A stretch of 64,000 bases of DNA from Rhizomys pruinosus (GCA_009823505.1 VZQC01005710.1:417298-481297); one strand, 5' to 3'; positions 34,261 to 44,342 are shown, counted from the first letter of the stretch. A program made the numbers and translations. Notes: generated by a model from the letters alone, not told the origin.

Positions 34261-35209
34261 TACAAAGGTGACTCAGAGACGGGACACCAGGCTGTGCAAA
34301 GGCCACTGTGTGCCTGGGGCAGGGCTTTCTGCTCTCAATTTTTTTTTTCCAGAGCTGGACTCTCAAGGTACCTGGTAGTAATTAAGAGAAACCCCTCAGG
34401 AGAAATTAATTCATAGAAAGGCTTTAACTGGCAAATCTGAGATGCGTCAACAGTCACAGATCCAGGAGACAGAATCTTATAACTACAGAATCTTGCCCTT
34501 CTAACTAACGAGCATTTTCATGAATTTGCTAAGCTTCTTTAGCAGCAACTAAGAGTTGAAAACTTAGAACACAATGAAAACAGCTAAGAGACTTGTCTTC
34601 TTACAAGCTGATAAAAAAGAGAAAACAGGGAAGTTTTTGTGAGAAGGTGAAGGGAAAGGTGAACTTCGCAGAGGGGAAACAAACATCACAAGTTAGCAGC
34701 AGGTGAGACAGCAGCCGAGGGCCCCTTGAAGCTGTAGTTAAAGGATTAAAGGTTTGGATGGGGGACATGGGGCCGCAGAGGGTGTCCGGGCTGATGTGGA
34801 AGTGGCCGTGCTTGTATGGTGGAAAAGAGTGATAAGCCAGAAAGTAGATTGAGAGCAAGTAAACAAGCAGCCTGGAAGAAGGAAGATAGGGCTTTATCTT
34901 ACAGGAAGCAGGAGACTTTGAAGGGTGTTCAATGAAAGTAGTGATGTATGGCAGCCCTGGGGAGGGGTCACTCATTTATTCCTTCAACAAATATATGCTG
35001 AGATCCTGGTTGAAGGCAAAAGCAGCGGGCACCAAAACTGACAGATGCCTGTCTTCCAGACTCACATTCTGTGGGGTAACAGAATGGACAGACGACACAG
35101 CCGCAGGTAAATGTATAGCAAGCAGGAGACGGCGAGGTGAGACAGGATCAGAGGTGGTACGGAGGCTAGAATGCGAAATGTCCCTCGCTGGCTCACATGT
35201 CTGAACACT
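34261..35209. other. Unique noncoding sequence
   Basis: The 124-codon minus frame at 34601-34975 has no family resemblance. No repeat named. Confidence 0.45.
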
Positions 35210-35775
35210 TCATCCCCAGCCAGTAGAGCTCTTTGTGAAAGCTGTTAGGAGTGTAGGAGGCGGACCCTTGCTGAGGGAAGTGCGTCAGTAGGGGTGGGCC
35301 TCCTCCTGGAGGTTGACAGTTCAACCCCACTTCCCGCCCCCTCTCTGCTTCTCTGGCAGATGCTCCTGCTGCACGGTTTCCCTGCCTGTGTTCGTCTTCC
35401 CTACAAAGATGGAATGGTCCCCTTGAACTGTAAGCCAGAGTAAACCCTTCTACACTTAAATTGCTTCTCGGGCTGGAGAGATGGCCTGGCGGTTGAGAGC
35501 ACCAACCGCTCTTGCAGAGGACCCGGGTTCGATCCCCAGCACCCACATGGCGGCCGAGAACCGTCCAAAACTCCAATTCCAGGAGAACTCCAGTTCCAGG
35601 GGAATCCGACACCCTCTTCTGACCTCTGCGGCATTGCACGACACGGGTGCCCAAACTTGCATGCAGACAGTACATTCATACACATACATAAATAAATAAA
35701 ATTAATAAAAAAAATTTTTTTAATTGCTTCTCATCAGGTATTTTATCACAGCAACAAGAAAAGTAATGCTGGTGA
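35210..35775 (+). mobile_element. LTR-like rodent repeat split by a B2
   Basis: The 3' half is recognisable: 'ccttgaactgtaagccagag', 'taaacccttc', then after the B2 'ggtattttatcacagcaaca' and 'agaaaagtaat'. The shared ending links it to 30437-30800. The 5' half is less certain. Confidence 0.55.
35470..35721 (+). mobile_element. B2 SINE, young subfamily with internal repeat
   Basis: A full copy with B box at 35526-35536 (ggttcgatccc), the doubled 'actccaattccagg / actccagttccagg' segment, the 'gcattgcacgacacgggtgc' 3' half and an A/T-rich tail. It is flanked by a perfect 11-bp TSD aattgcttctc at 35459-35469 and 35722-35732. It inserted near the end of the LTR-like repeat. Confidence 0.97.
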
Positions 35776-36070
35776 TGCCCAACGACAGTGGGAAGTCCTG
35801 ACTATTGGAGTAAGAAAAAGGGAGGGCAGGCACTGAGGTGCTTGTTGAAGGCATTTCCTGCTTCATAGGTTCTAGCTGTGTTACATGGTGGGGAACATAT
35901 GTTAATGTGTGACTTGTGTTTTCCCTGCCTTGGGATCTGTACCAGTCCTTTCACAAGTACCCTTAGCTCCATTTTGCAAGCCGTGGTGTTTAAAGACCAC
36001 AGTTAAGCTTATGACTGTTGGCTCAGCCTTTGAGCCCAGGCCCTTTACTTAAACTAGGGTGTGTTTAAAA
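35776..36070. other. Unique noncoding sequence
   Basis: No repeat or gene recognised. Confidence 0.5.
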
Positions 36071-36080
36071 TTTCAAATAA

Positions 36081-36239
36081 CGCCTTTAATCCCAGCACTA
36101 GGGAGGCAGAGATAGGTGGATCTCTGTGGGTTCAAGGCCAGCCTGGTCTACAGAGCGAGCGCCAGGACACCTGGTACTAAAAGGGAGACCCTGTCTCAAA
36201 AATACCAAAAAAAGTGTAAAACCAAAAAGAAAAAAAAAT
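36081..36239 (+). mobile_element. B1 SINE, slightly 5'-truncated, with TSD
   Basis: 'cgcctttaatcccagcacta' to 'gagaccctgtctcaaaaata', then an A-rich tail. It is flanked by tttcaaataa at 36071-36080 and 36240-36249. The first bases of a full B1 are missing. Confidence 0.93.
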
Positions 36240-36409
36240 TTTCAAATAAAACTCTTGGATTCACATACTGAGCCCAGATCTAGAAGTTCACCGATCTTAC
36301 ATCTCCATCTCCTTTCTCCAGGCCGAAAGTCTTGGTTTTGAGTGACACCATATCCTATCTCCTTGACTCTCCACTAACCAATGAACAGTGGTCTCAGAAG
36401 AAGAAAGCC

Positions 36410-36646
36410 GGGGCTGGAGAGATGGCTCAATGGTTAAGAGCACTGACTGCTCTTGCAGAGGACCCAGGTTCGATTCCCAGCACCCACTTGGCAGTTGAGA
36501 ACTGTCTTTAACTCCAGTTCCAGAGGAATTCAACACCCTCTTCTGACCTCCACAGCATTGCACGACATGGGTGCACCAACCTACATGCAGACAGTACAAC
36601 TCATACACATAAAAAATAATAAATAAATAAATTTTTAAAAAAAAGA
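36410..36646 (+). mobile_element. B2 SINE with perfect 14-bp TSD
   Basis: 'ggggctggagagatggctca', B box at 36467-36477 (ggttcgattcc), 'gcattgcacgacatgggtgc' and an A-rich tail. TSD agaagaagaaagcc at 36396-36409 and 36647-36660. It shares the 3' half of the young subfamily but lacks the doubled internal segment. Confidence 0.96.
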
Positions 36647-36772
36647 AGAAGAAGAAAGCCAAGGAAACAGAAGCTAAATGGTCAATGATGCTGAGTTGTT
36701 ATGAACTCTATTTCCAGGTTTCTTATTCTGAGGCCACCCCACCAGAGCTAAGCCATCACTTCGCTACTTTTA

Positions 36773-37037
36773 TTTTTTTATTTTTATTTTTAAAAAATTT
36801 TTTTAATTGTATTTATTTCCGTATGTGTATGAATGTATTGTTTGCATGCAAGTCTGTGCACCCGTGACGTGCAATGCTGCGGAGGTCAGAAGAGGGCGTC
36901 GGACTCCCCTGGAACTGGAGATCTCCTGGAATTGGAGTTTCAGACGGCTCTCGGCCGCCATGTGGGTGCTGGGGATCGAACCCGGGTCCTCTGCAAGAGC
37001 GGTTGGCGCTCTTAACCACTAGGCCATCGCTCCAGCC
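36773..37037 (-). mobile_element. B2 SINE, young subfamily, minus strand
   Basis: The reverse-strand B box is at 36972-36982 (gggatcgaacc). The internal repeat is visible as 'ctggaactggagatctcctg' and 'gaattggag'. The 16-bp flanking repeat cacttc(g/t)ctactttta lies at 36757-36772 and 37038-37053. It is the left arm of an inverted B2 pair. Confidence 0.96.
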
Positions 37038-37078
37038 CACTTCTCTACTTTTAAATCACTTGAAAATAACTCTTCTTG

Positions 37079-37330
37079 GGGCTGGAGAGATGGCCTAGCG
37101 GTTAAGAGCACCGACTGTTCTTGCAGAGGACCCGGGTTCAATCCCCAGCACCCACATGGCAGCTGAGAACTGTCTGTAACTCCAATTCCAGGAGAACTCC
37201 AGTTCCAGGGGACTCTGATGCCCTCTTCTGACCTCTGTGGCATTGCACGACATGAGTGCACAGATCTACACGCAGACAATACATTCATACACATAAATAA
37301 AGAAATTTTAAAAAATTTAAAAAAAAAAAA
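37079..37330 (+). mobile_element. B2 SINE, young subfamily, plus strand
   Basis: The head is 'gctggagagatggcctagcg' with B box ggttcaatccc (37135-37145), the internal repeat and an A-rich tail. An imperfect 17-bp flanking repeat is at 37062-37078 and 37331-37347 (two differences). It lies 41 bp from the minus-strand B2 at 36773-37037. Confidence 0.96.
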
Positions 37331-37814
37331 GAAAAGAACTCTCCTTGAGTGCTTCTGGCATGGAATGCATGGATCTCTGTGAGTTCTGTCCCAAAGTCTC
37401 ACTGTGAAACAGGTACACTCAAATTTGCCCGGTTTCATCTTGAGACATTCTACCCTGCCCTGGGAGCATTTTGCTCTAATTAAAAATTTCATACTTCTAT
37501 TATTTTGCATACATATCCATTGTCTTCACGTGGCCACAGTCCCTTCTTCAAATATCAGGAAGAATGCTGTATGCACTGTCTTCCTACTGTACTTTAGCCT
37601 GTGGCCACCTACCCTTTTCCAGGCATGATACTGTATCACAGGCACGAACCTGACCACAGTTCTGACCACAGCCTGATCAAGTGTCCACAGACACATGGTT
37701 TCTAGTTTTCTATTATTACAAATAAAGTTGTGATAAAATATCTTCCTTGTACATTTTTTCTAACAATACATATTTTAAGAAAATGCTGTATCCTAAGCCT
37801 TAAGGTAAAAGGGT
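37331..37814. other. Unique noncoding sequence
   Basis: No repeat or gene recognised. Confidence 0.5.
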
Positions 37815-38125
37815 TGTTATGATCTGAACCTTATCAAGACCCAACATGCACATGTGGGAATCTCACCTCCAAGCTGGTATATTAGGAAGATCATAATCAA
37901 GTCACAGCAAGCAGGTTTTTCATGAATGGGGTCTGTGTCCCTATAGAAGACACTCAGTGAGCTACCTCACAGGTCCCCACCACATACAAAGTAGAAAGCA
38001 AGCCCTCAACAGACAGTCAGCTGGTGCCTAATCTTAAACAGCCAGCCTCTACATCTATGAGAAATAACTTTCTGGTGGATGTCAGGTACCTGGTTTGTGG
38101 TGTTTTGTTATGGCACACTAGACTG
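37815..38125 (+). mobile_element. Old LTR fragment, MLT1-like
   Basis: 'gttatgatctgaaccttatc', 'aagacccaacatgcacatgt', 'gtatattaggaagatcataa', 'catgaatggggtctgtgtcc' and the end 'gtggtgttttgttatggcac' follow an MLT1-type LTR in order. Strongly diverged. Confidence 0.6.
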
Positions 38126-39147
38126 GGTGGCAAGACCTCTGCTCTACATGGCCCAGGCCTTTGTGGGGAGGGAGGGTCCCAGGGCAGTCTGGAAGGAACC
38201 TACAGGCAAGGACTGTGAGCTAGAGAGGAGAGAAGAAGCAGAGAGCACAGGCAGAGAGCACTGCCTGGAAGGAGGAGGAGGCAGAGCCCGGAGCACAGCA
38301 GGGGAAGGGGCAGAGAGGGGCCTGGGCCAGATCCCAAGGCGTGTGTCCTAAGTATGGTGCATCCCAGAATATCCGAGACTAGGTTACAGCAGGAGGTAAG
38401 GAGAGGTCCCCGGGCCCAAACATCTCATGGACGGCACACATAGCATCCAGGCTAGGGCCAGCTCCCTTGAGCCGGTGAGACCTGGAGCCTTTTCCTGCCC
38501 CTGCTGTCTAGGGGCCTCCTGCTCAGCGCAGGCGGGGTACATGTCCACCTCGGGACCTCTGAGTAGGTCAGGACTATTCAAGAAGCAGAAGCTTGCAGAA
38601 CAACACACGGCTCTGGGTGCTGCCGTTCTCACTGGCCCTCGTGCTGTGACATTGCCTCCTCTGCCTGAAGAACCCAAATTTAGCCTCTGGAGCGGGCTCC
38701 TTGGCTCACACCTCACATTCCTTTAGGTGATTAAGGTAATTGCTGTGGACTCCCCAGCCTCCCTCTGGGTGTGCAATGCCTGCTCACTGTGTCTCTGTTT
38801 CAGGCCACACCCCAGGAGCCATGCAAGTCTTTGTGGGCACTTGCCCACTCATGGTACCACAGTTCAGACCCACGGCTTAGAGAAGACCCTGTGGACACTG
38901 TGTAGGAATTACTTTGCTGGGAAGAAAGAGTTATCTGTACAGTGAAACTGAAATAAATGAAAGGGTAATGCCTTTAGTCATTTTCACTGTTTAAAGGGAA
39001 GAGGGTCCCACCGGTGCCTGTGTCATGAGTGGATTGTTTGCTGACTGTTCTGGTGAGCAGCAGCACAGGTCCTAATACATACTATACGCAGAAGAAGCAT
39101 GTAGGATGAGGACATTATTCTTATTACCATGATCATCATTACCGCAC
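38126..39147. other. Unique sequence, purine-rich at 38215-38330
   Basis: No gene is recognised. Frames on both strands at 38384-38726 overlap and have no family resemblance. Confidence 0.45.
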
Positions 39148-39490
39148 TGTCCTTTTGTGCTGCTGTAACAGAATGTCATAAGCCACTGGCTTATAAACAA
39201 CAGAAGTTTATTTCCCAGAGTTCTGTAGGCTGGATGTGTAAGATGGAGGTGCTGCCAGAGTTGGGGTCTGGTGAGGATCCACTCCCTGGTTCACAGAAGA
39301 GACTTTCTCAGTGTCTGATGACTGGAGACACAAGCTTGGGGGTTTCTTGGGTTTTTGTTTGTTTGTTTTTGTTTTTTACAAACACTTGACCTCCAGGACC
39401 CACTTCCCCAAGGCCAGACCTCCTAACACCATGTAGCTCTCTGCAGGTCCTGGTTGGCCACATCATGAGTTTATAGGTTAGCATTCCCAT
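39148..39490 (-). mobile_element. Old LTR fragment, MLT1-like, minus strand
   Basis: 'gtgctgctgtaacagaatgt', 'ggcttataaacaacagaagt', 'gtctggtgaggatccactcc' and 'aaggccagacctcctaacac' match an MLT1-type LTR read on the minus strand. The right end runs straight into the 28-bp minisatellite. Confidence 0.6.
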
Positions 39491-39689
39491 TAGGAGGCCC
39501 TGGGCCAGGCTACCCTGCTAGGAGGCCCTGGGCCAGGCTACCCCGGCTAGGAGGCCCTGGGCCAGGCTACCCCGGCTAGGAGGCCCTGGGCCAGGCTACC
39601 CCGCTAGGAGGCCCTGGGCCAGGCTACCCCGATAGGAGGCCCTGGGCCAGGGTACCCCGGCTAGGAGGCCCTGGGCCAGGCTACCCCGC
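39491..39689. repeat. Minisatellite, 7 copies of a 28/29-bp unit
   Basis: Seven units of taggaggccctgggccaggc plus 'taccccg(g)c', with lengths 28, 29, 29, 28, 28, 29, 28 (199 bp in total). Only a few point changes separate them. The unit probably arose from the end of the adjoining LTR ('cccattaggaggccctg'). Confidence 0.97.
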
Positions 39690-40264
39690 TAGGAGACTAG
39701 AGTCCCCAGCCATGCCCATTCCAGGCCCATCACTCAGCATAGACAGTAAACACATAGGTGGATCCAGACCTGGCTGGGAGGAAGGGAACTCTGGGGCGGA
39801 GGCAGCGAGATGACGTGAACTGGGCGATGGGTGAGCAGAGGGAAGCTGGCTCATTAACTCCAAGTCTGGGGTGGCAAGGCCTGAGGGAAAGGCTGGAATT
39901 GCTCTTCTCTCTGTGCGGGTGGCAGGGGCAGCTACATCCCTGAGGGCTCTGAGTGGGCGGGCACTATACTTCAAGAATGGAAGGTTGCTTCACCAGAGAG
40001 GGAGGAGACAGGGTAGGAAAAGGGTCACGGGGAGAGGCAGGGGCAAGACAGCGAGGACAGGGAGCTGGCCAGGACCAAGGGTCGTGCCGGGTTTCCTCCA
40101 AGACTACAAGCACCAGTGTCACTGTTCTGTTTATGCATTGCTCTACGAAAGATACTTCCAGAAAAGTCTCCTGTCCTCACTACTGAGCAGCCTAACCAGC
40201 CTCGGTCTGGGGATGAGAAAAACACCCAAGCCTCACGATGTAACCATGGTGAAGAATAATGATA
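39690..40264. other. Unique noncoding sequence
   Basis: The 199-codon plus frame beginning at 39871 runs into the SINE at 40265 and is not supported as a gene. Confidence 0.5.
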
Positions 40265-40680
40265 GGGCTGAAGAGATGACTCAGTCAGTAAAGCATGGGG
40301 ACCTGAGTTCAAATTCCAGAGCCTCTGGGAAAAAGCCAGGTGTGGTGGCATGTGCTTGCAACCCTAGCTTGGGAAGGAGGGGCCAGGAGGAGGGGACAGG
40401 AGGGGAGGACAGGAGGAGGGATAGGAGGGGGGACAGGAGGGTTCCCAGGCCCTGCTGGCCAGCCATGTGAGGCTACATAGCAAGTCACAGGTCAGTGAGA
40501 GATGGTCTCAGAAAACTCGGATGGCATCTGAGAAATGACAGACACTTCAGGCCTCCACAGGCTCACACACATATATGTGCACAAGCATACACTGTATGTC
40601 CATGCACACACATGAATACACGTGCACACACATTACCCTGCACACATATGCACATGTTCACATGCACACAAAAGAATGTG
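40265..40680 (+). mobile_element. B4-type SINE with an internal G-rich expansion
   Basis: The tRNA-like head 'ggctgaagagatgactcagt', 'agccaggtgtggtggcatgt', 'gctggccagccatgtgaggc' and a long CA/TG-type tail (40560-40675) outline the element. At 40371-40442 its middle is expanded into G-rich repeats. 'aggcctccacaggctcacac' precedes the tail. Confidence 0.7.
40371..40442. repeat. G-rich tandem repeat with G-quadruplex potential
   Basis: More than four runs of three or more G (ggggcc, ggggac, ggggag, agggat, gggggg, agggtt) separated by short 'acagga' spacers. It lies inside the B4-type SINE. Confidence 0.85.
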
Positions 40681-40740
40681 CTGCTGGTCTTCCAGTCCTT
40701 GTTTGGGGCATCTAGGGAGACCTCTGAAGGAGGAGATTAT

Positions 40741-40950
40741 AGGGACTGCAGAGATGGCTCAGTGGTTAAGAGCATTGACTGCTCTTGCAGAGGACCTGAG
40801 TTCAGTTCCCAGCACCCACAGGGCGGCTGACACGCATCCGTAACTCCTGTTCTAGGGGACCCCCAGAGGCACTGCATGACGTGGGTGCACCTACCCATAT
40901 GCAGGAAATACACTCATACACACAAAACAGAAATAATAATAAAAATTTTT
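40741..40950 (+). mobile_element. B2/B3-type SINE
   Basis: 'gagatggctcagtggttaag', 'cagttcccagcacccacagg' and 'atacactcatacacacaaaa' with an A/T-rich tail. A B1 follows immediately. Confidence 0.93.
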
Positions 40951-40960
40951 AAGAAGGGCA

Positions 40961-41110
40961 TTACAACCTGTTGTGGCCCATGCCTTTAATCCCAGCACTC
41001 AGGAGGCAGAAGCAGGTGGAACTCTGAGGTTGAGGCTAGCCTGGTCTCCATGGTAAGTTCCAGGCCTGCTATGGCTACAAGAATCTTGTCTCAAAAAGCT
41101 CCCAGTGAAA
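40961..41110 (+). mobile_element. B1 SINE with 10-bp TSD
   Basis: 'catgcctttaatcccagcac' to 'atcttgtctcaaaaagctcc', with the flanking repeat aagaagggca at 40951-40960 and 41111-41120. It inserted just beyond the tail of the preceding B2. Confidence 0.92.
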
Positions 41111-41120
41111 AAGAAGGGCA

Positions 41121-41368
41121 CTGTGTCTAAGCCCACAGCTGTCACAGAGATCTAAAACTGTGCTTCCTGGTATCTCTGGTAAGCCTGTCTCTAAAAAAAA
41201 AAAATTATCCAATAAGTTTAATCTAAGAAATAGGTAGCAGAGTGTACATTATGCTTTATCAGTTAAATTATCTAAAAAGTCAATTCTACGACAATTTCAT
41301 ACATTCACAATGCAATCTCCTCTCCCTGTTCCCGTGGCCTTCCCCCCATATGTCACTTTTTCAGATTC
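41121..41368. other. Unique, AT-rich noncoding sequence
   Basis: An A-run lies at 41194-41205. No repeat family recognised. Confidence 0.5.
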
Positions 41369-41381
41369 ATGACTTCTGTTT

Positions 41382-41609
41382 CTTTTTATTTTATTTTATT
41401 TATTTCTTATGTATATGAATGTACCGTCTGCATGCAGGTCTGTGCGCCCGTGTTGTGCAATGCTGAGGATGTCAGAAGAGAGTATCCAATTCCCTTGGAA
41501 TTGGAGCTAAAGAAGGCTCTCAGCCACCATGTGGGTGCTGGGTATCAAACCTGGGTCCTCTGCAAGAGCAGTCGGCACTCCCAACTGCTAGACCATCTCT
41601 CCAGCCCCT
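41382..41609 (-). mobile_element. B2 SINE with perfect 13-bp TSD
   Basis: Reverse-strand B2 from 'tttatttcttatgtatatga' to 'gaccatctctccagcccc', flanked by atgacttctgttt at 41369-41381 and 41610-41622. The 3' half is like the young group but the internal repeat is absent. Confidence 0.96.
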
Positions 41610-41622
41610 ATGACTTCTGTTT

Positions 41623-42110
41623 TTTCTGTGGAGTGACCACTTCAGTTTAGCCAGGGCCACCTGTGTGACTGTCAGGTTGAGATTCTCCATTGGAGCCTGG
41701 TGGGGTCACCAGTGGTTACACAGCTGAAGGGAGGCGACTTCTTCTCCCTCCCCACCCCCCACCCCCGCCCCAGTCTATCCATAGTAAATAGTTCATCCCC
41801 AGTTATTGATGGACCCATTCTTGTGCAGATGGATGTGTGTTGGCCAAAGGTAGCATTTCACAGCCCCTCTCCATGTCCACTCCCTCTAAAAATCTTTCCA
41901 TCTCTTCTTCTGCAAGGTTCCCTGAGTCCCTTCACTTCCCTAAGCTGCTGCCTTCAGGCATTTATCACAGAAAAACCGAAAGTAACTAACATAATTCTCT
42001 GTTATTGAGGCATTTTGAGTTTCCAATTGCCCTGAAAATTTACATCTTCTATTTCTGCAGGCCACAGTCCTTCCTGTGGACCAAAGCACCAAGCTTCAGA
42101 AACTGTAGCT
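41623..42110. other. Unique noncoding sequence
   Basis: A C-rich stretch lies at 41745-41772. The 102-codon frame at 41700-42008 has no family resemblance. Confidence 0.45.
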
Positions 42111-42335
42111 GGGGCCAGAGGGGTGGCTCAGTGTATACAGGCACTTACCGTCAAGGCTGGTGACCCCAGTTCAGTCTCTGAACTCACTAGATGTGAGGAG
42201 AGCACTGGCTTCTGCAAACTGTCCTGTGATCTCCACACAGGCACGATGGTATATGTATGTGTGCATGGACACATACATGTAAAAACACACACATGTGCAA
42301 AATAAATAGATATAAATAGAAATGTAAAAAAAACC
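42111..42335 (+). mobile_element. B3/B4-type tRNA-derived SINE
   Basis: 'ggggccagaggggtggctca', 'aaggctggtgaccccagttc', 'aactgtcctgtgatctccac' and an 'aaaataaatagatataaata' tail. Diverged. Confidence 0.7.
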
Positions 42336-42404
42336 AAAACATAAACTACAGGTACCCAGCTCCCCAGATCTGGGGTCAGCTCATCTGGGCTGAGGCAGCT
42401 GTAT

Positions 42405-42559
42405 TTTTTGGGGGGGGTCTTTTTGAGACAGGGTCTCCCTGTAGCCCCAGCTGTCCTGGAACTCACTCTGTAGACCAGGCTGGCCTTGAACTCACAAAGA
42501 TCCACCTGCCTCTGCCTCCCGAGAGCTAGGATTAAAGGTGTGCACCACCACGCCCGGCC
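42405..42559 (-). mobile_element. B1 SINE, first of a stacked group
   Basis: 'gagacagggtctccctgtag' to 'ccaccacgcccggcc' on the minus strand. Flanking 10-bp repeats gcagctgtat (42395-42404) and gcagctatat (42560-42569). Confidence 0.95.
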
Positions 42560-42569
42560 GCAGCTATAT

Positions 42570-42814
42570 ATTTTTTAATTTTTTATTTATTTATTTATGT
42601 GTATGAATGTACTGTCTGCATGCAAGTTTGTGCACCCGTGTCATGCAATGCCGCGGAGGTCAGAAGAGGGTCTCGGATTTCCCTGGAACTGGAGTTCTCC
42701 TGGAATTGGAATTACAGACGGTTCTCAGCCGCCATGTGGGTGCTGGGGATCGAACCCGGGTCCTCTGCAAGAGCAGTCGGCGCTCTTAACCGCTAGTCCA
42801 TCCCTCCAGCCCCA
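42570..42814 (-). mobile_element. B2 SINE, young subfamily, minus strand
   Basis: It starts at the T-rich tail 'ttttttatttatttatttat'. It carries the reverse-strand B box 'gggatcgaacccggg' and the internal repeat ('ctggaactggagttctcctg'). It lies between gcagctatat (42560-42569) and gcagctgtat (42817-42826). Confidence 0.94.
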
Positions 42815-42826
42815 TCGCAGCTGTAT

Positions 42827-42920
42827 GGCATTGCACGACACAGGTGCACAAGCTTGCATGCAGACAGTACATTCATACACATACAGAAATAAATAAAATT
42901 AATAAAAAAAATTTTTAAAA
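42827..42920 (+). mobile_element. B2 3' fragment, plus strand
   Basis: Only the last part of a B2: 'ggcattgcacgacacaggtg' through 'acagaaataaataaaattaa' and an A-rich tail. It is in opposite orientation to the B2 just upstream, so the two 3' halves form a local inverted repeat. Confidence 0.92.
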
Positions 42921-43029
42921 AAGCTCCTTTATGTTTCCAGTGACCTCTCAGCAAGAATTGCTAGAGCTTTGTGTTGAAGTTTAAGCCATCCCACCCAAGC
43001 TCAAGCCTCAATCGTTCTTTGGTGTCTAG

Positions 43030-43030
<1 letters not shown>

Positions 43031-43078
<48 letters not shown>
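43031..43078. repeat. (TC)n microsatellite
   Basis: About 48 bp of pure CT, followed by interrupted CT repeats to 43107. Confidence 0.98.
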
Positions 43079-43084
<6 letters not shown>

Positions 43085-43099
43085 GTCTCTCCCTCTCCC

Positions 43100-43430
43100 T
43101 CTCTCTTTATGTGTGCACATGCTATATGTGCACATATGTATGAGCACATGTATGTTGGAGGCCAGAGGTCAACAACACGTGTCCTCTTTAGTCACACCCC
43201 ACTTTATTTTTTTAGTCAGGGTCTCTCATTGAACCTGGAGTGCATCAATTCAGTTAGACTGGGGATCCTTCTGTCTCCCCTCTCCAGCTCCTGGTTTCCA
43301 GACAAGTCTTGCCATACTTGGGTTTATACCCAGGTACTTCTGCTGAAGCTCTCAGAGCCCAGAGAGTCAGCCTCAGTAGAGTCAGCACTGCAGGCCAAGC
43401 ACTTGGAGTTCACTCAGCAGGACTTTAGCC
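43100..43430 (-). mobile_element. B4-type SINE
   Basis: On the plus strand it begins with a CA/TG-rich zone ('tgtgtgcacatgctatatgt'), then 'ggaggccagaggtcaacaac', 'tagtcagggtctctcattga' and an extended decayed part with 'ggtttatacccaggtact'. Read on the minus strand, this is the order of the long rodent B4-like repeat. Confidence 0.6.
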
Positions 43431-43474
43431 CACCATCAGCCTCAGAGGCTTTTCTTTACATAAACTACATGTAA

Positions 43475-43905
43475 CGCCTTACTCTTTTATTCTGCTACCA
43501 TAACATGACACCACAGACTGGGGAATTTGTAAGGAGTAGAAGTTTGTTAGTTCATGCTTCTGGAGGCTGGGAAGTCCAGGATTCAGAACCGCATCTGGTG
43601 GAAACAAGCCTTCTTACCTCATTACCCGGTAGCCTCACCACATGGTTTGAGAGCAGGAGTGAGAGCGAGCGAGTGAGAGGGTGAGGCTTGTGTTTATGGA
43701 AGAACCACTCTGGAGATAAAGAAGCTGTTTCCACAGTACCAGCACAGATCCCTTCCCCAGGACAGAGGCCCCATGATGTAATCACCTTCCTAAAGTCCTC
43801 TTTCAGTGCAGCTGTGCGAAGGCTAACAGAGTATGGAGATACACTGAGGTCTCCAGGCTCTTGCATCCCAAAACGAAGGACTGGGCCAGTGACATGTAGA
43901 AAGTG
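43475..43905 (-). mobile_element. Old LTR fragment, MLT1/MST-like, minus strand
   Basis: 'attctgctaccataacatga', 'gactggggaatttgtaagga', 'ttctggaggctgggaagtcc' and 'ccatgatgtaatcaccttcc' follow an MLT1/MST-type MaLR LTR on the minus strand. The 104-codon minus frame inside it is not a gene. Confidence 0.65.
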
Positions 43906-43914
43906 GTAGAAACG

Positions 43915-44150
43915 GGGGCTGAAGAGGACTCAGCAGTCAAGACCACTGGCTGCTCTTACAGAGGACCTGGCTTTGGTTCCCAGCACCCACATGGATGCTA
44001 ACAACCATCTGTAACTCCAGTGCCAGGGAGCTCTGACACCCAATTCTGACCTCCACAGGGATTGTAAGACACAGGTACATTTATGAACATGCAGGGAATA
44101 CACTCAAACACATGAAAAATAAAAATAATAACATTTTTTCAAAAACGAAA
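43915..44150 (+). mobile_element. B2/B3-type SINE
   Basis: 'ggggctgaagaggactcagc', 'ggttcccagcacccacatgg', 'ctaacaaccatctgtaactc' and an A-rich tail. Older group. Confidence 0.92.
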
Positions 44151-44174
44151 ATGATAGAAATAGAAACAGTTAAT

Positions 44175-44302
44175 GAACAAGGAGAACACTGGCCAATGAT
44201 GGGGTCCACAGCCCTGAGGACCTGAATTTGATCCTCAGGCCTCATGATGGAAGGAGGAAAGAGACCCTTGAAAGTTGTCCTCTGATCTCCACTCACGAAG
44301 TG

Positions 44303-44342
<40 letters not shown>

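Noticed and set aside
36813..37040. Recurrent frames of 60-75 codons with shared peptides such as RGPGFDPQHPHGG
   Set aside because: The same peptide recurs wherever a B2 occurs; it is a translation of the SINE.
36773..37330. Inverted repeat of an insertion sequence or transposon
   Set aside because: Both arms are independent B2 SINEs, each with its own flanking TSD.
39871..40470. 199-codon plus-strand open frame
   Set aside because: Its 3' half is a B4-type SINE and a G-rich tandem repeat; no conserved protein is visible.
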